A stretch of 64,000 bases of DNA from JAEUJM01 sp041908445 (GTDB taxonomy: Bacteria > Actinomycetota > Acidimicrobiia > Acidimicrobiales > DATDAH01). The notes beneath the pieces are model-generated. The model made no database searches. It was given only the letters and a program-made list of their open reading frames with translations, and was not told where the DNA came from. The stretch covers positions 96,797-160,796 of the forward strand of contig JAYRFK010000043.1 in assembly GCA_041908445.1 (NCBI GenBank), in the 5' to 3' direction. The first letter of the stretch is position 1, and every line of letters starts with the position of its first letter. A program made the translations under genes and the position numbers. Positions 7,990-16,782 of this stretch are shown here, piece by piece.

Positions 7990-8520
7990 ATGACCGAGAC
8001 CGCTGCCGACGCCACCACGGAGCCCGCGGACCCCGCGCACCCCGACCGCTTCGCCGAGTGGGAGGCGCTCCGGGCCGAGCACCTGCGGGCCCGGGAGGAG
8101 CGCCCGCCGTCGACCGCCCGCGGCGTCCACCACGTGGCGCTGCTGTGCGCCGACGTGGAGCGCACGATCGACTTCTACCAGGGCCTGCTCGAGTTCCCGC
8201 TGACCGACCTGTTCCAGAACCGGGACTACAAGGGCAGCACCCACTTCTTCTTCGACATCGGGAACGGCAACACCGTGGCGTTCTTCGACTTCCCCGGCCT
8301 CGACCTCGGGCCCTACGCCGAGGTGCTGGGCGGTCTGCACCACCTGGCCATCTCGGTCGAGCCCGAGAACTGGGCCCGCCTGAAGGCCAAGCTCGACGAC
8401 GCCGGCATCCCGTACGACCACATCAGCGGCACGAGCATCTACTTCAACGACCCCGACGGCACCCGCCTCGAGCTCATCTCCGATCCCCTCGGCCACATGT
8501 ACGGCGCTGACGTGCTCTGA
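7990..8520 (+). CDS. VOC-family (glyoxalase/dioxygenase fold) protein
   Basis: A 176-residue cytoplasmic protein of the vicinal-oxygen-chelate superfamily. After a 45-residue hydrophilic leader, two beta-alpha-beta-beta-beta units are visible. Putative metal ligands are His in GVHHVALLCADVERTIDFY and in LHHLAISVEP, and Glu in TRLELI near the C terminus. This arrangement fits a glyoxalase I or extradiol-dioxygenase-like protein, but the substrate is not predictable. ATG at 7990 is the first start in frame after the divergent gene. A conserved palindromic repeat (8554-8605) follows the stop codon. Confidence 0.8.
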   Translation: MTETAADATTEPADPAHPDRFAEWEALRAEHLRAREERPPSTARGVHHVALLCADVERTIDFYQGLLEFPLTDLFQNRDYKGSTHFFFDIGNGNTVAFFDFPGLDLGPYAEVLGGLHHLAISVEPENWARLKAKLDDAGIPYDHISGTSIYFNDPDGTRLELISDPLGHMYGADVL

Positions 8521-8553
8521 CCGTCGGGCAGGCGGCGCAGGGCCGAGGACCTC

Positions 8554-8605
8554 GGAATTTCTTGGCGAGAAACCCCGGTATCGGGGGTTTCTCACCAAGA
8601 AATCC
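8554..8605. repeat. Dispersed palindromic repeat, copy A
   Basis: A 52-nt near-perfect inverted repeat. The left arm contains TTTCTTGGCGAGAAACCCC, the right arm is its complement with one mismatch, and the tip is GGTATCG. It lies between the VOC stop and the alcohol dehydrogenase start. The same element occurs at 18937-18988 and 54339-54389, always directly behind a gene end. It would form a ~20 bp hairpin on either strand, compatible with a bidirectional terminator or a REP-like mobile palindrome. Confidence 0.9.
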
Positions 8606-8635
8606 TGGGTTCGTGGGGTGTGGTTGGATGGCGGG

Positions 8636-9730
8636 ATGCGTGCCGCCGTGCTGGAGAGCCCCAACGAACCGCTGACCGTGGGGGAGGTGGACGTCGAGGA
8701 GCCCCGCGCCGGCGAGGTGGCGGTGCGGGTGCACGCCTGCGGCGTGTGCCACTCGGACCTCAGCGCGGTGAACGGCACCTTCCCGATGCCGCTGCCCGTC
8801 GTCCTGGGCCACGAGGCCGCCGGTGTGGTCGAGGCGGTCGGCGCCGGGGTCACCCGGCTCGCGGTCGGCGACCGCGTGGTCCTCACGCCGTCGCCGTCGT
8901 GCGGCCACTGCTACTGGTGCGTGCGCGGCGAGCACGCCATCTGCGCCGACCTCATCGGCCTGTTCACCGCTACCTTCCCGGACGGCTCCACCCGGCTGTC
9001 CCGCGGCGACCAGACCGTCTACCGGGGGCTCAACGTGGGGGCGTTCGCCGAGATCGTGATCACCCAGGAGGCGGGGGCCATCAAGATCGACGAGGACGTC
9101 CCCCTCGAGGTCGCCTGCGTGGTCGGGTGCGCGGTCCAGACCGGCGTCGGCGCGGTCCTCAACACCGCCAAGGTGCCCGAGGGCGCCACGGTGCTGGTGA
9201 TGGGCCTCGGCGGCGTCGGCCTCTCCGTCGTGCAGGGCGCCCGCCTCGCCGCCGCGGCCCGGGTGATCGCCGTCGACCCCCTGGCCGAGCGGCGGGAGAC
9301 CGCCCTGCGCCTCGGCGCCACCGACGTGCTCGACCCGACCGACGCGGACGTGGTGGCCGCCTCCCTGGACCTCACCGGCGTCGGTGTGGACTACGCCTTC
9401 GAGGCCGCCGGCAAGGGCGCGCTCGCCACCGCCTGCGTGAACGCCACCCGCCCCGGGGGCACGACGGTCCTGGTCGGCGCGCCCGGCCTCGACGAGAACC
9501 TCGAGCTCGGCCCCGCCGTCATCTTCGGGTCGTCGGAGAAGAAGCTGCTCGGCTGCATCCTCGGGAGCTCGCACGCTCCCCGGGACCTGCCCCGCTACCT
9601 CGACCTCTGGCGGGCCGGTCGCCTCGACCTCGAGGCGCTGATCACCGGGACCCGCCCCCTCGACGAGATCAACGAGGCCTTCGCCGACCTCACCGCCGGC
9701 GCCGGCGTCCGCACCGTCCTCACCCTGTAG
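8636..9730 (+). CDS. Zinc-dependent alcohol dehydrogenase
   Basis: A 364-residue medium-chain dehydrogenase. Catalytic zinc ligands are Cys in ACGVCHSDLS (near residue 37), His-Glu in LGHEAAGVVE and a Cys later in VACVVGCAVQTG. The structural zinc lobe is in the stretch PSPSCGHCYWCVRGEHAICA, with four cysteines. The NAD(P)-binding Rossmann motif is MGLGGVGLSVVQGA. Length and motifs are those of class III-type alcohol dehydrogenases such as mycothiol- or factor-dependent formaldehyde dehydrogenase relatives, but the substrate is not determinable. ATG at 8636 aligns with the family N terminus. The 3' end overlaps the convergent HAD gene by 11 bp. Confidence 0.9.
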   Translation: MRAAVLESPNEPLTVGEVDVEEPRAGEVAVRVHACGVCHSDLSAVNGTFPMPLPVVLGHEAAGVVEAVGAGVTRLAVGDRVVLTPSPSCGHCYWCVRGEHAICADLIGLFTATFPDGSTRLSRGDQTVYRGLNVGAFAEIVITQEAGAIKIDEDVPLEVACVVGCAVQTGVGAVLNTAKVPEGATVLVMGLGGVGLSVVQGARLAAAARVIAVDPLAERRETALRLGATDVLDPTDADVVAASLDLTGVGVDYAFEAAGKGALATACVNATRPGGTTVLVGAPGLDENLELGPAVIFGSSEKKLLGCILGSSHAPRDLPRYLDLWRAGRLDLEALITGTRPLDEINEAFADLTAGAGVRTVLTL

Positions 9731-10385
9731 CGGGGTCGGCAAGGCCGAGCAGGCCCGGCAGGGTCGCCATGTCGTCGAACACGACCGTGCCCGGGCCCTC
9801 CAACCACGCCGCCGGGGTGAGCCCGCCCGCGTAGCCGAACGCCGCCATGCCCGCGGCCCGCGCCGCCGCGACCCCGTAGCGGCTGTCCTCCACGACGGCG
9901 CAGCGGCCCGGGTCGACGCCGAGCGCCGCCGCCGCGTGCAGGAAGAGGTCGGGGGCGGGCTTGGCGTTGGCCACCTCGGTGGCGCTGTAGATGCGACCGG
10001 CGAAGCGGTCGTGCAGGCCGGTGAGGCCGAGGGTGACCGCCATCTTGTCGTGGGTGCCGCTCGAGGCCACGCAGGTGGCGGTGCCCGACCGGTCGAGCTC
10101 GTCGAGCGCCCCGAGGACGCCGTCGACCGCCACCAACTCAGCGTGGAAGGCCTCGTGCAGCGCCGTGCGGTAGGCCTCGTCCCACTCGGGCACGGCCCGA
10201 CCGAGGGCGGCCTCGATCTCGGCCTTCATGTGGGCGTCGGAGCGGCCCACGAAGCGCTCGAGCACGTCCTGCTCGGTCAGGGGCCAGCCCAGCTCGGTGA
10301 GCAGGCGGGACTCGACCCGCACGGAGAGGCGCTCGCTGTCGACGAGCACGCCGTCGCAGTCGAAGATCACGAGCTCGACCGGCAC
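9720..10385 (-). CDS. HAD-superfamily hydrolase (beta-phosphoglucomutase-like)
   Basis: A 221-residue cytoplasmic phosphatase or mutase. HAD motif I is FDCDGVLVDSE (nucleophile Asp at about residue 9), motif II the Ser in CVASSGTHDKM, motif III the Lys in NAKPAPDLFLHAA and motif IV the acidic pair in CAVVEDSRYGV. The alpha-helical cap after motif I makes it subfamily I, like phosphoglycolate phosphatase and GS1-type enzymes. GTG at 10385 is the start; another GTG three codons upstream is possible. It is convergent with the alcohol dehydrogenase. The substrate is unknown. Confidence 0.87.
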   Translation of the reverse strand: MPVELVIFDCDGVLVDSERLSVRVESRLLTELGWPLTEQDVLERFVGRSDAHMKAEIEAALGRAVPEWDEAYRTALHEAFHAELVAVDGVLGALDELDRSGTATCVASSGTHDKMAVTLGLTGLHDRFAGRIYSATEVANAKPAPDLFLHAAAALGVDPGRCAVVEDSRYGVAAARAAGMAAFGYAGGLTPAAWLEGPGTVVFDDMATLPGLLGLADPATG

Positions 10386-10475
10386 CCGGGGCACGCTACC
10401 GAGCGCCCGTGCGGGCGGCCCGCGCGACACCAGTGTCGCTTCCCGGGCCGGGAGCCGGAGGGTTACGGTTCGCCC

Positions 10476-11054
10476 ATGGCGCGACCCCGTCCCCTGCCCG
10501 TGCTGGCCCTGCTGCTCGCCGGTGCCCTCCTCCTCGGGGCCTGCGGGAGCGACGACGACGGCGGGGACGGCACCACCACGACCACGGCCGCCGGCGCCGA
10601 CGCCACCACGACGACGACGGGCGACGGGTCCACCACGACCACGGTGGCGGGCAGCACCGACACGACCGTGGCGGGCACCGCCGCCGGCGGCGGCCCGGGT
10701 GCGGCGGCCCTCGACGACCTGGCCGCCACCCTCAACGACGACGACCTCGGCTGCGACGCGGTCGAGGGCCAGCGCGACGCCGACGGGGCCCAGGGCGCCG
10801 CCCAGTGCGACCTCAGCACCGACCGCCCGGCCTACCTCTACACGTTCGACGACAACGACCAGCGCGACGCCTTCATCGACAACGGCGGCGTCATCGACTG
10901 CACCTTCATCTTCGGCAGCGGCGTGACGTTCGACTACGTGGTCGCCGACCAGGTGATCATCCGGCCCGAGGACAACGAGGACGCCCAGGCCCTCGCCGAC
11001 GCGGTGGACGGTGAGGTCCGCACCCTCGGCTGCGAGGTCCCCGACCAGGGCTGA
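10476..11054 (+). CDS. Secreted lipoprotein with Thr-rich linker, unknown function
   Basis: A 192-residue protein. A basic N terminus and hydrophobic helix end in the lipobox LLLGACGS, so Cys is predicted to be lipidated after cleavage. A ~50-residue low-complexity linker follows, rich in TTTTT and Gly/Ala repeats, spanning the envelope. The folded domain (about residues 75-190) contains four Cys (GCDAV, QCDLS, DCTFIF, GCEV), likely two disulfides. No enzymatic motif is recognised. ATG at 10476 is preceded by a purine-rich stretch (GGAGCCGGAGGG). The protein is extracytoplasmic; its role is unknown. Confidence 0.72.
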   Translation: MARPRPLPVLALLLAGALLLGACGSDDDGGDGTTTTTAAGADATTTTTGDGSTTTTVAGSTDTTVAGTAAGGGPGAAALDDLAATLNDDDLGCDAVEGQRDADGAQGAAQCDLSTDRPAYLYTFDDNDQRDAFIDNGGVIDCTFIFGSGVTFDYVVADQVIIRPEDNEDAQALADAVDGEVRTLGCEVPDQG

Positions 11055-11115
11055 CGCCCGCACGGCCCGCAGCCGCCCGCCGGCGGTCGCTGCGCCGTTC
11101 GCGCTCACGCGCCGG

Positions 11116-13218
11116 TCAGGGGACCGTGACGGGCAGGCACGCGCCGAGGGGCACGTCGGCGCCCTCGCCCACGTTCACCGCCACCGCGCACGCCGAGTAG
11201 CTGCCGGCGCCGACCTGCACCTGGGCCACGAAGCCGTGGCCCGGCCCACCGGCGAAGCCGAGCGCGGGCTCGACGTCGGGGCGGGGCTGGTCGGCGGTGA
11301 CGGTCTGGGTGACGGGGCCCACGGTGACCGTCACCTCGATGGGCCCGGTGCCGGCCGACGGGTCGGCCGCCCAGCCCCGCACCTCGACGGTCCCCGGGCC
11401 GGTGGCCGTGGCGCTCTCCAGGGCCCCGACGGGGAAGCCGCCGGGCTGGACCTCCACGTCGGCGCAGCCGAGGGAGACCTCGCCCTCCACGGTCCGCGCG
11501 CACACGGTGTGGGTGCCGCCGGGGACCTCGACGGTCTGCTCGAAGGCGTGGTCGCCCTCGGCACGGCCGATGGCACCGGCGATGTCGAGGCGCTCGGCGT
11601 CGGCCTCGCGGCGCGCCACCTCCTCACCGTCGACGGTGAAGGCGACCTCGACCGGCCCGCCCCCCTCCGGCCCGGCATCGGCCCAGCCGTAGAGCGTGGC
11701 CTGGCCCGGCCCGGGCACGGTGACCGCGGCGACGAAGCCGATGCCGTCGTCGCCGAGCGGGGCGTAGTTGTCGATCCACGTCCACTCGAGCAGGCGCTCG
11801 CCCGGCAGCAGTGGGACGAAGTCGCGCTCGTCGTCCACGAGGCGCAGGCGCCCGGCGCCCTCGCCGAAGCGCAGCAGGTAGCTGGCGTTGCCGCTGCCGG
11901 AGCCCTCACTGATGCCGATGACCCCGTTGTGCTCACGGGGGTCCTTGCCCACCGTGACGTCCAGTGGCTCGTCGGCGCTGGGGTCGGCGATGGCGGCCAC
12001 GAAGCGGTGGACGGCGATCGCGTCCTCGCCTGCGGTGGCCCACGACCGCAGGGACACGAACTGCCCGGCGGCGAGGACGACCACGAGCACGACGGTGGCG
12101 ACGAGCCCTGCGACCCGCAGGTGCCGCAGCACGAGCTGGAGCACGCCGACCAGCACCATCGCGGCGCCGATCGACGAGACCGCCCACAGCCGGTCCTGCA
12201 TGCCGATGCCCTCCTGGCCGAGGCCGAGGTTGAGCACGGCGAGCGAGCCCAGGGCGATCACGATCACCCCCCAGAGCGCCAGCGCCGGCCCGTCCTCCCG
12301 GTCGCGCTGGCCGGCCAGCCAGGCGATGGCGCCGGCGACGACGCCGACGAGGACGAGGTCGCCGAGGTAGTGGACCAGACGGCGGGGGCCACCGGCGGTG
12401 CCGAGCAGCCCGTCGCTGAACAGCGACCGCCAGGCGAGGGCGATGCCCGGGGGCTCCCACCGGGGGTCGTTGAGCGGGTCGTGGGCGACCCAGCCCGCGG
12501 CGGCCACGACCAGCACGGCCATGACGAGGCGGCGGCTCCAGTCGACCGGCCGGGCGCTCGGCACGACCAGCACCGCGGCGAGGGCCGCCACCGCGGTCAG
12601 CTCGTACGAGAGCACCGAGAGGGCGAGGCCGATCCCGGCGAGGAGCCAGCGGCCGTCGGTGAGGGCGAGCACGCCGACCAGCAGCAGGATCACGGCCACG
12701 ACGGTCGGGGCGGTGGCGGACCAGACCGTGAGGGTGTTGTGGTTGGCGGCCAGCACCCAGACCGCGGCGACGGCCAGCGCGGTCCCGCTGCGGACGAACC
12801 GGCCGAGCACCGCGTAGAGCAGCACCGCCGCCACCAGGTTGAGCGCGGTGATCACGAGGAACAGCACGAGCGGGTGGGGCCCGACGGCGCCGTAGAGCAC
12901 GGTGTCGACCAGCCACGCCACCGGCCGCCCCCACTGCAGCGTCGGCGCCCCCTCGGCCACCCCGTTCAGGCGGATGGCGGCGAGGATGCTCCAGTCGTCG
13001 AGGATCAGTTGGGGCCCGAGGGCGAGGTAGACGAGCGCCCGGAGGCCGACGAGCGCGGCGAGCAGGCCGACCGCACCGCCGGTGAGGTCCCGCCGGGAGA
13101 ACGGCGCCACGGGACGGCGGAACACGGCGTCGGCCGGCCACCAGGCGCCACGCCCGGGCGCCTCGTCACCGTCCTGGGTCGCCCCGGTCACCGTGGTGGT
13201 CCCCGCCTGGTCCGGCAC
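11116..13218 (-). CDS. Large GT-C-like membrane protein with C-terminal beta domains
   Basis: A 700-residue protein. Residues ~45-430 form about 11 hydrophobic helices with an acidic pair, LILDDWSI, in the first outside loop, the layout of GT-C glycosyltransferases (lipid-linked donor, extracytoplasmic active site). Residues ~430-700 are extracytoplasmic and include two Ig-like units with the signature GWADAG...VEVAFTVDGE and VEVRGWAADPS...GHGFVAQV. Paired Cys in each unit (VCART...GCADV; ACAV...GACLPV) suggest disulfides. The same GWA-DP unit appears in the MauA-like protein at 30012. The start GTG is at 13218. It is probably an envelope glycan enzyme; acceptor unknown. Confidence 0.65.
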   Translation of the reverse strand: MPDQAGTTTVTGATQDGDEAPGRGAWWPADAVFRRPVAPFSRRDLTGGAVGLLAALVGLRALVYLALGPQLILDDWSILAAIRLNGVAEGAPTLQWGRPVAWLVDTVLYGAVGPHPLVLFLVITALNLVAAVLLYAVLGRFVRSGTALAVAAVWVLAANHNTLTVWSATAPTVVAVILLLVGVLALTDGRWLLAGIGLALSVLSYELTAVAALAAVLVVPSARPVDWSRRLVMAVLVVAAAGWVAHDPLNDPRWEPPGIALAWRSLFSDGLLGTAGGPRRLVHYLGDLVLVGVVAGAIAWLAGQRDREDGPALALWGVIVIALGSLAVLNLGLGQEGIGMQDRLWAVSSIGAAMVLVGVLQLVLRHLRVAGLVATVVLVVVLAAGQFVSLRSWATAGEDAIAVHRFVAAIADPSADEPLDVTVGKDPREHNGVIGISEGSGSGNASYLLRFGEGAGRLRLVDDERDFVPLLPGERLLEWTWIDNYAPLGDDGIGFVAAVTVPGPGQATLYGWADAGPEGGGPVEVAFTVDGEEVARREADAERLDIAGAIGRAEGDHAFEQTVEVPGGTHTVCARTVEGEVSLGCADVEVQPGGFPVGALESATATGPGTVEVRGWAADPSAGTGPIEVTVTVGPVTQTVTADQPRPDVEPALGFAGGPGHGFVAQVQVGAGSYSACAVAVNVGEGADVPLGACLPVTVP

Positions 13219-13251
13219 GAGCGCCGACGCTACCCGGCACCCTCGCCGCCG

Positions 13252-13324
13252 TGCCCCCGGTGGGGTTCGAACCCACGATCTTCGGATTAAAAGTCCGCTG
13301 CCTTGCCAGCTTGGCTACAGGGGC
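13252..13324 (-). tRNA. tRNA-Lys (UUU anticodon)
   Basis: Read on the minus strand from 13324 to 13252, 73 nt. The acceptor arm pairs GCCCCTG with CGGGGGC (one G-T pair), the anticodon loop is CTTTTAA with anticodon TTT, and the T arm carries GGGTTCGAACCC. The discriminator base is A and no CCA is encoded. It stands alone between two minus-strand genes. Confidence 0.95.
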
Positions 13325-13369
13325 GCCGACCCGAGCGTAGGCGTCGCCCGCCGCTGCGACGACGGCGGG

Positions 13370-14311
13370 TCAGGTGCCGGTGAGGGCGGCGACGAGGGGG
13401 GCGAAGGCGCGGGCCTCGTCGCCGGGGACGACGATGTACGAGTAGCCCCAGCGATCGCGGCGGCGGTTGAGCTCCTCGGTGAGCGAGTCGACGTTGCCGA
13501 TGAGGGTCATCGGCGACGACAGCAGCGACGGCCCGTCGGGGGCGCCGAAGAGCGGCGCGAGCTGGTCGGCGAAGCCGGGCGGGTCGTCGGTGTAGTTCGC
13601 CGCCGCCACCCAGGCGTTCAGCTCGAGGTCGTCGAAGCGGTCGCCGGCGCCCTCGCGGACCCACTCGACCTTCTGGTCGATCCGGTCGGCCTGGGCGTCG
13701 CGGGCGGCGTCGGCGTCGATCTCGCCCGAGTGGATCGACGGGTTCACGCCCACGATGTCGGCGAACCGGCCGGCGAAGTGCAGCACCCGGCGGGCGCCGC
13801 CCCCGATGATGAACGGCGGCCCGCCCGGCGTGTGGGGTGCCGGGCTGCCGACGAGGCCGGTGATGTCGTAGTGCTCACCGGTGAAGTCCACGGGCTCGCC
13901 GGCGAACAGCGCCTTCATGACGTGGGCGTGCTCGATCATGCGGTCCACCCGCACGCCGGGCCGGTCCATGGGGATGCCGGTCTGGGTGTAGTCGACCGCC
14001 TTCCAGCCGGCGCCGAGACCGACCTCGATGCGGCCCTCGGAGAGCAGGTCGATGGTGGCCAGCTCGCGGGCGACGATGGCGGGGTGGCGGAAGTCGCAGT
14101 CGAGCACCAGGGGCGCCACCTTCAGCGTCGTGGTGGCGGTGACCGCGGCCGCCATCGCCGTGAGCGGCCCCATCCCGGAGTCGACGTGGTCGGGCACGAA
14201 CAACGTCGAGTACCCGAGGGTCTCGAGCTCGCGGACGCTCTCGGTCCACGTGCAGCCCTCGAAGGCCTGGTTGAGCTGGACGCCGAATCGGAACCGCCGG
14301 GGGTGTGCCAT
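13370..14311 (-). CDS. LLM-class F420-dependent oxidoreductase
   Basis: A 313-residue TIM-barrel flavin/F420 oxidoreductase of the luciferase-like monooxygenase superfamily. Visible family features are the N-terminal FRFGVQLNQAFEG, VPDHVDSGMGPLTAMAAAV and the ELATIDLLSEGRIEVGLGAG motif near residues 85-104, the usual position of the Gly-rich cofactor-binding segment. The substrate is unknown. ATG at 14311 begins at the first barrel strand. Together with a second LLM gene at 53400 it implies that the cell makes coenzyme F420. The gene follows tRNA-Lys on the same strand and is preceded by a small unknown gene. Confidence 0.87.
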   Translation of the reverse strand: MAHPRRFRFGVQLNQAFEGCTWTESVRELETLGYSTLFVPDHVDSGMGPLTAMAAAVTATTTLKVAPLVLDCDFRHPAIVARELATIDLLSEGRIEVGLGAGWKAVDYTQTGIPMDRPGVRVDRMIEHAHVMKALFAGEPVDFTGEHYDITGLVGSPAPHTPGGPPFIIGGGARRVLHFAGRFADIVGVNPSIHSGEIDADAARDAQADRIDQKVEWVREGAGDRFDDLELNAWVAAANYTDDPPGFADQLAPLFGAPDGPSLLSSPMTLIGNVDSLTEELNRRRDRWGYSYIVVPGDEARAFAPLVAALTGT

Positions 14312-14337
14312 CGGGGCAGTCTGCCCCAGCCCCGTGA

Positions 14338-14616
14338 TCAGGTGCCGCGCCGCGCCTTGGCCACGTCGAACAGCGCGGTGACCTCGGCCACCCGGTCGGC
14401 GGGCACGGCGACCCGCGACCCGTTCAGGACGACCCCGCCCACGTCGACGCCGATGACGAGCTTCAGCCCCCCGTCCCTGGCCGGCTTGGCCTCGACGGCC
14501 ACGTGGGTGACGTGGAAGCGCTGCGACAGCCCGGTCTGGTGGAGCACCTCCACCACCGTCCCGTCGAGCCGGAGGACGAACTCGCCCAGCACCACTTCGA
14601 TCACGTCCGCGGCCAT
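14338..14616 (-). CDS. Conserved small protein, unknown function
   Basis: A 92-residue protein without signal peptide or membrane segment. It is mostly predicted beta strand (EVVLGEFVLRLDGTVVEVLH, then LKLVIGVDVGGVVL) with a short C-terminal helix (EVTALFDVAKARRG). This pattern could be a small PH-like or beta-barrel module, but no family is recognised. The start ATG is at 14616. It lies 26 bp upstream of the LLM oxidoreductase gene and 9 bp downstream of the PEP-utilising enzyme gene, so it may be in that operon. Confidence 0.6.
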   Translation of the reverse strand: MAADVIEVVLGEFVLRLDGTVVEVLHQTGLSQRFHVTHVAVEAKPARDGGLKLVIGVDVGGVVLNGSRVAVPADRVAEVTALFDVAKARRGT

Positions 14617-14625
14617 CCGACCACG

Positions 14626-16124
14626 CTAGGTCAGCACCCGGATCGTGCCGGCGACGGGGTCGAGCTCGACGGTGGCACCGTCGGGGACGAGGGCGAGGGC
14701 CTCGGCGGCGCCGACCACCGCCGGCAGGCCCAGCTCCCGGGCGATCACCGCGGCGTGCGAGAGTGGCCCGCCCTCCTCGGTCACCACCCCGCCGGCGAGG
14801 GCGAGCACCGTGTTCCAGGCGGGCGCGGTGCCCCCGGTGACGACGATGTCGCCGGGCTCGAAGCGGGTCAGGGCCTCGGCGGGGTCCACCGCCACGCACG
14901 CCCGCCCCGTGACCGGGTGATCCCCGATCCCGTCGCCTTGGAGCGGCGGCCGGTCACCGGGCGGCGTGACGCCCAGGTCGCGGAGCGTCAGGAGGCCCCG
15001 GGCGACCTCCCGCATCGGGCCCGACAGCACGCCGGTGGGCAGGGGGACCTCGGGGCCCAACACCGCCGGCGCGGGCTCCGCCGACAGGCGGCGGCGGGTC
15101 GCCTGACGGTCGGCGGCGGCGTCCGCGCCGGGACCGGCGGCGTCGAGTACCAGCGCCACGAGCTCGTCGAGCGTCAGCTCGACCGCATGCTCCCGGTGGT
15201 GCAGGGCCCCACGCGCCACCAGCCGGTCGCCGGCCGCCAGGTACGCCCGGCGGAGCAGGCCGACCGGCCAGGCCGCGGTCAGCACGCCGTTGTCGTCCCG
15301 GACCCCGCCGTGGCGCGGGCGTCGGCGAGGTGCTGGTCCCACTCGGCGAGGTGATGGAGCGGCACCTGCGCCCGGACCAGCGGTTCGAGCGCGACCACGA
15401 CCTCGGCACCGCTGCGGTGCGCCGTGGGGCGGGGCCGGGGCGGGAGCTCGCACGACGCCCGCTCGTCGAGGTCGTAGCCGGTGACCAGCGCCCAGTCGGG
15501 CAGACCCGCGGCACCGGTCGAGGCCGGTGACGAGCCCGCCAGGAGTCGGGCCGCGGCGCCGGCGTCGATGCCGCAGTCGGCCGACAGCGTGAGGAACATC
15601 GCCGTGGGCATGAGGTCGGTGCCGTGCAGCCGGAAGTGGTCGCGGTAGCCCGCGCCGGCGTTGGCCCGCGCCGATCGCAGGTGCGCCACGAGGTCGTCGT
15701 CGGGAAGCGAGCCCGGGTCGACCTCGGCGAGCACCGCGTTGCGGGCCTCCCACTCGGGCCGCTCCCGGCCGTACCAGCGGTCGGCCTCCGCCAACCAGAT
15801 GCGATCGCGCTGCGCGCGCCGAGCGGCCCGGTTGCGCCGGCGGAACGCCGGCACGAGGCGGGCCGCCACCCAGAGCAGGGGTGCCGGGGGCAGCCGGTCC
15901 GTGAAGGGGCCGACCAGTGGCTCGGCGGCGATGAACACCCGGCCGTGCACGAACCGCGGCTGCATCGTGCGTGCCGGCAGCCCGTAGCGGGCGAAGTGGT
16001 CGGCCTCCCCGGCGACCATGCCCTCGGCCAGCAGGGTCTGGAACTCGGGGGTGAGCGCGCGGGGGAAGTGGTCGTGCAGGCCCCGCCACTCGCCCTTGTC
16101 CGGCGCGGCCCAGGTGAGGGTCAT
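14626..16124 (-). pseudogene. PEP-utilising enzyme (PEP synthase-like), frameshifted
   Basis: Two overlapping minus-strand frames together encode one ~499-residue protein. Frame 1 starts at ATG 16124 (MTLTWAAPDKGEWRGLHDHF) and runs to a TGA at 15279. The second frame continues from VRDDNGVLTAAWPVGLLRRA to 14626. The switch is at a run of four C (15303-15306); one extra base would join ATAG to VRDD in frame. The C-terminal part carries the mobile phosphohistidine domain, with catalytic His in EEGGPLSHAAVIARELG. The start overlaps the stop of the TetR gene (ATGA). It is either a recent indel inactivating the enzyme or a sequencing error in a homopolymer. The function of intact relatives is phosphoryl transfer from a C-terminal His domain. 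Confidence 0.8.
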
Positions 16125-16690
16125 GACCCGTCACCTTCGATGGTCGCCCGATGCAGCACCCCGACCGCCCACCCGCACCAGTCGGCGGCGTCCGCCACCG
16201 CCACACCGGCCTTGTCGTGGAGCTCGAGGAGTGCGGTCGACGAGGTGAGCACGTCGACGAGCCCGAGGAGCCGTCGGACCTCGGCGGCGTCGGGGTCGAG
16301 GCCCTCCCCGAGCGCGGCCTCGGCCAGGGCCCCGGCCTTCACCTCCCACCGGCGGCGCCGCAGTTCGCGACCGAGCGGGGAGGCGAGTTGGTTGCGAACG
16401 AGGGGAAGCTGCGCTCCCAGCTCCGTCCAGGCGGCCCGCAGGCTGGCGGTCACCTCGGCCAGCGAACGGGGCAGGCCGCCGGCACCTGCCGACACCGCCC
16501 CGTAGGCCGCCGCGTCGAGCAGGGCCTCCTTCGTGGGGAAGTAGCGGTACACGGTGGCCACGCCGACCCCGGCCCGCTCGGCGACCGCGGGCACGGAGAT
16601 CGCCGCCGGGTGCTGCTCGGCGACGAGCGCGGTGACGGCGCCCACGATCCGCCCCCGGGTGGCCGCCTTCTGCGCCTCGCGCTCTGTCAT
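16121..16690 (-). CDS. TetR-family transcriptional regulator
   Basis: A 189-residue repressor. The N-terminal HTH covers residues ~10-55: TRGRIVGAVTALVAEQ, then ISVPAVAERAGVGVATVYRY and FPTKEALLDAA, the standard TetR recognition helix. The C-terminal ligand-binding part is Leu/Ala-rich helix. ATG at 16690 is chosen because the HTH follows at the normal distance; a longer frame to 16744 exists. Its stop overlaps the start of the PEP-utilising enzyme gene, so it probably regulates that operon. A perfect 23-bp inverted repeat covers its own start codon, suggesting autoregulation and possibly control of the divergent MBL gene. Confidence 0.87.
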   Translation of the reverse strand: MTEREAQKAATRGRIVGAVTALVAEQHPAAISVPAVAERAGVGVATVYRYFPTKEALLDAAAYGAVSAGAGGLPRSLAEVTASLRAAWTELGAQLPLVRNQLASPLGRELRRRRWEVKAGALAEAALGEGLDPDAAEVRRLLGLVDVLTSSTALLELHDKAGVAVADAADWCGWAVGVLHRATIEGDGS

Positions 16691-16709
16691 GAGATGGATC
16701 ATCTCATGA
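16687..16709. promoter_or_regulatory. Candidate TetR operator (10-bp arms)
   Basis: A perfect inverted repeat with arms TCATGAGATG and CATCTCATGA around a GAT spacer. It covers the start codon of the TetR gene (CAT at 16688-16690) and sits in the intergenic region shared with the divergent RNase Z-like gene. Size and position are typical for an autoregulatory TetR site. Confidence 0.7.
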
Positions 16710-16782
16710 TTGTCGAGCGCGATGCCGGGAAGAATCTGACACATCGGATGACAGAAGATGCCGGAGGTGCGAGACTGCCCGG

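Noticed and set aside
16121..16744. Longer TetR start giving an 18-residue extension
   Set aside because: The extension (MCQILPGIALDNHE) is not TetR-like, and the candidate operator overlaps the ATG at 16690, which suits the shorter form.
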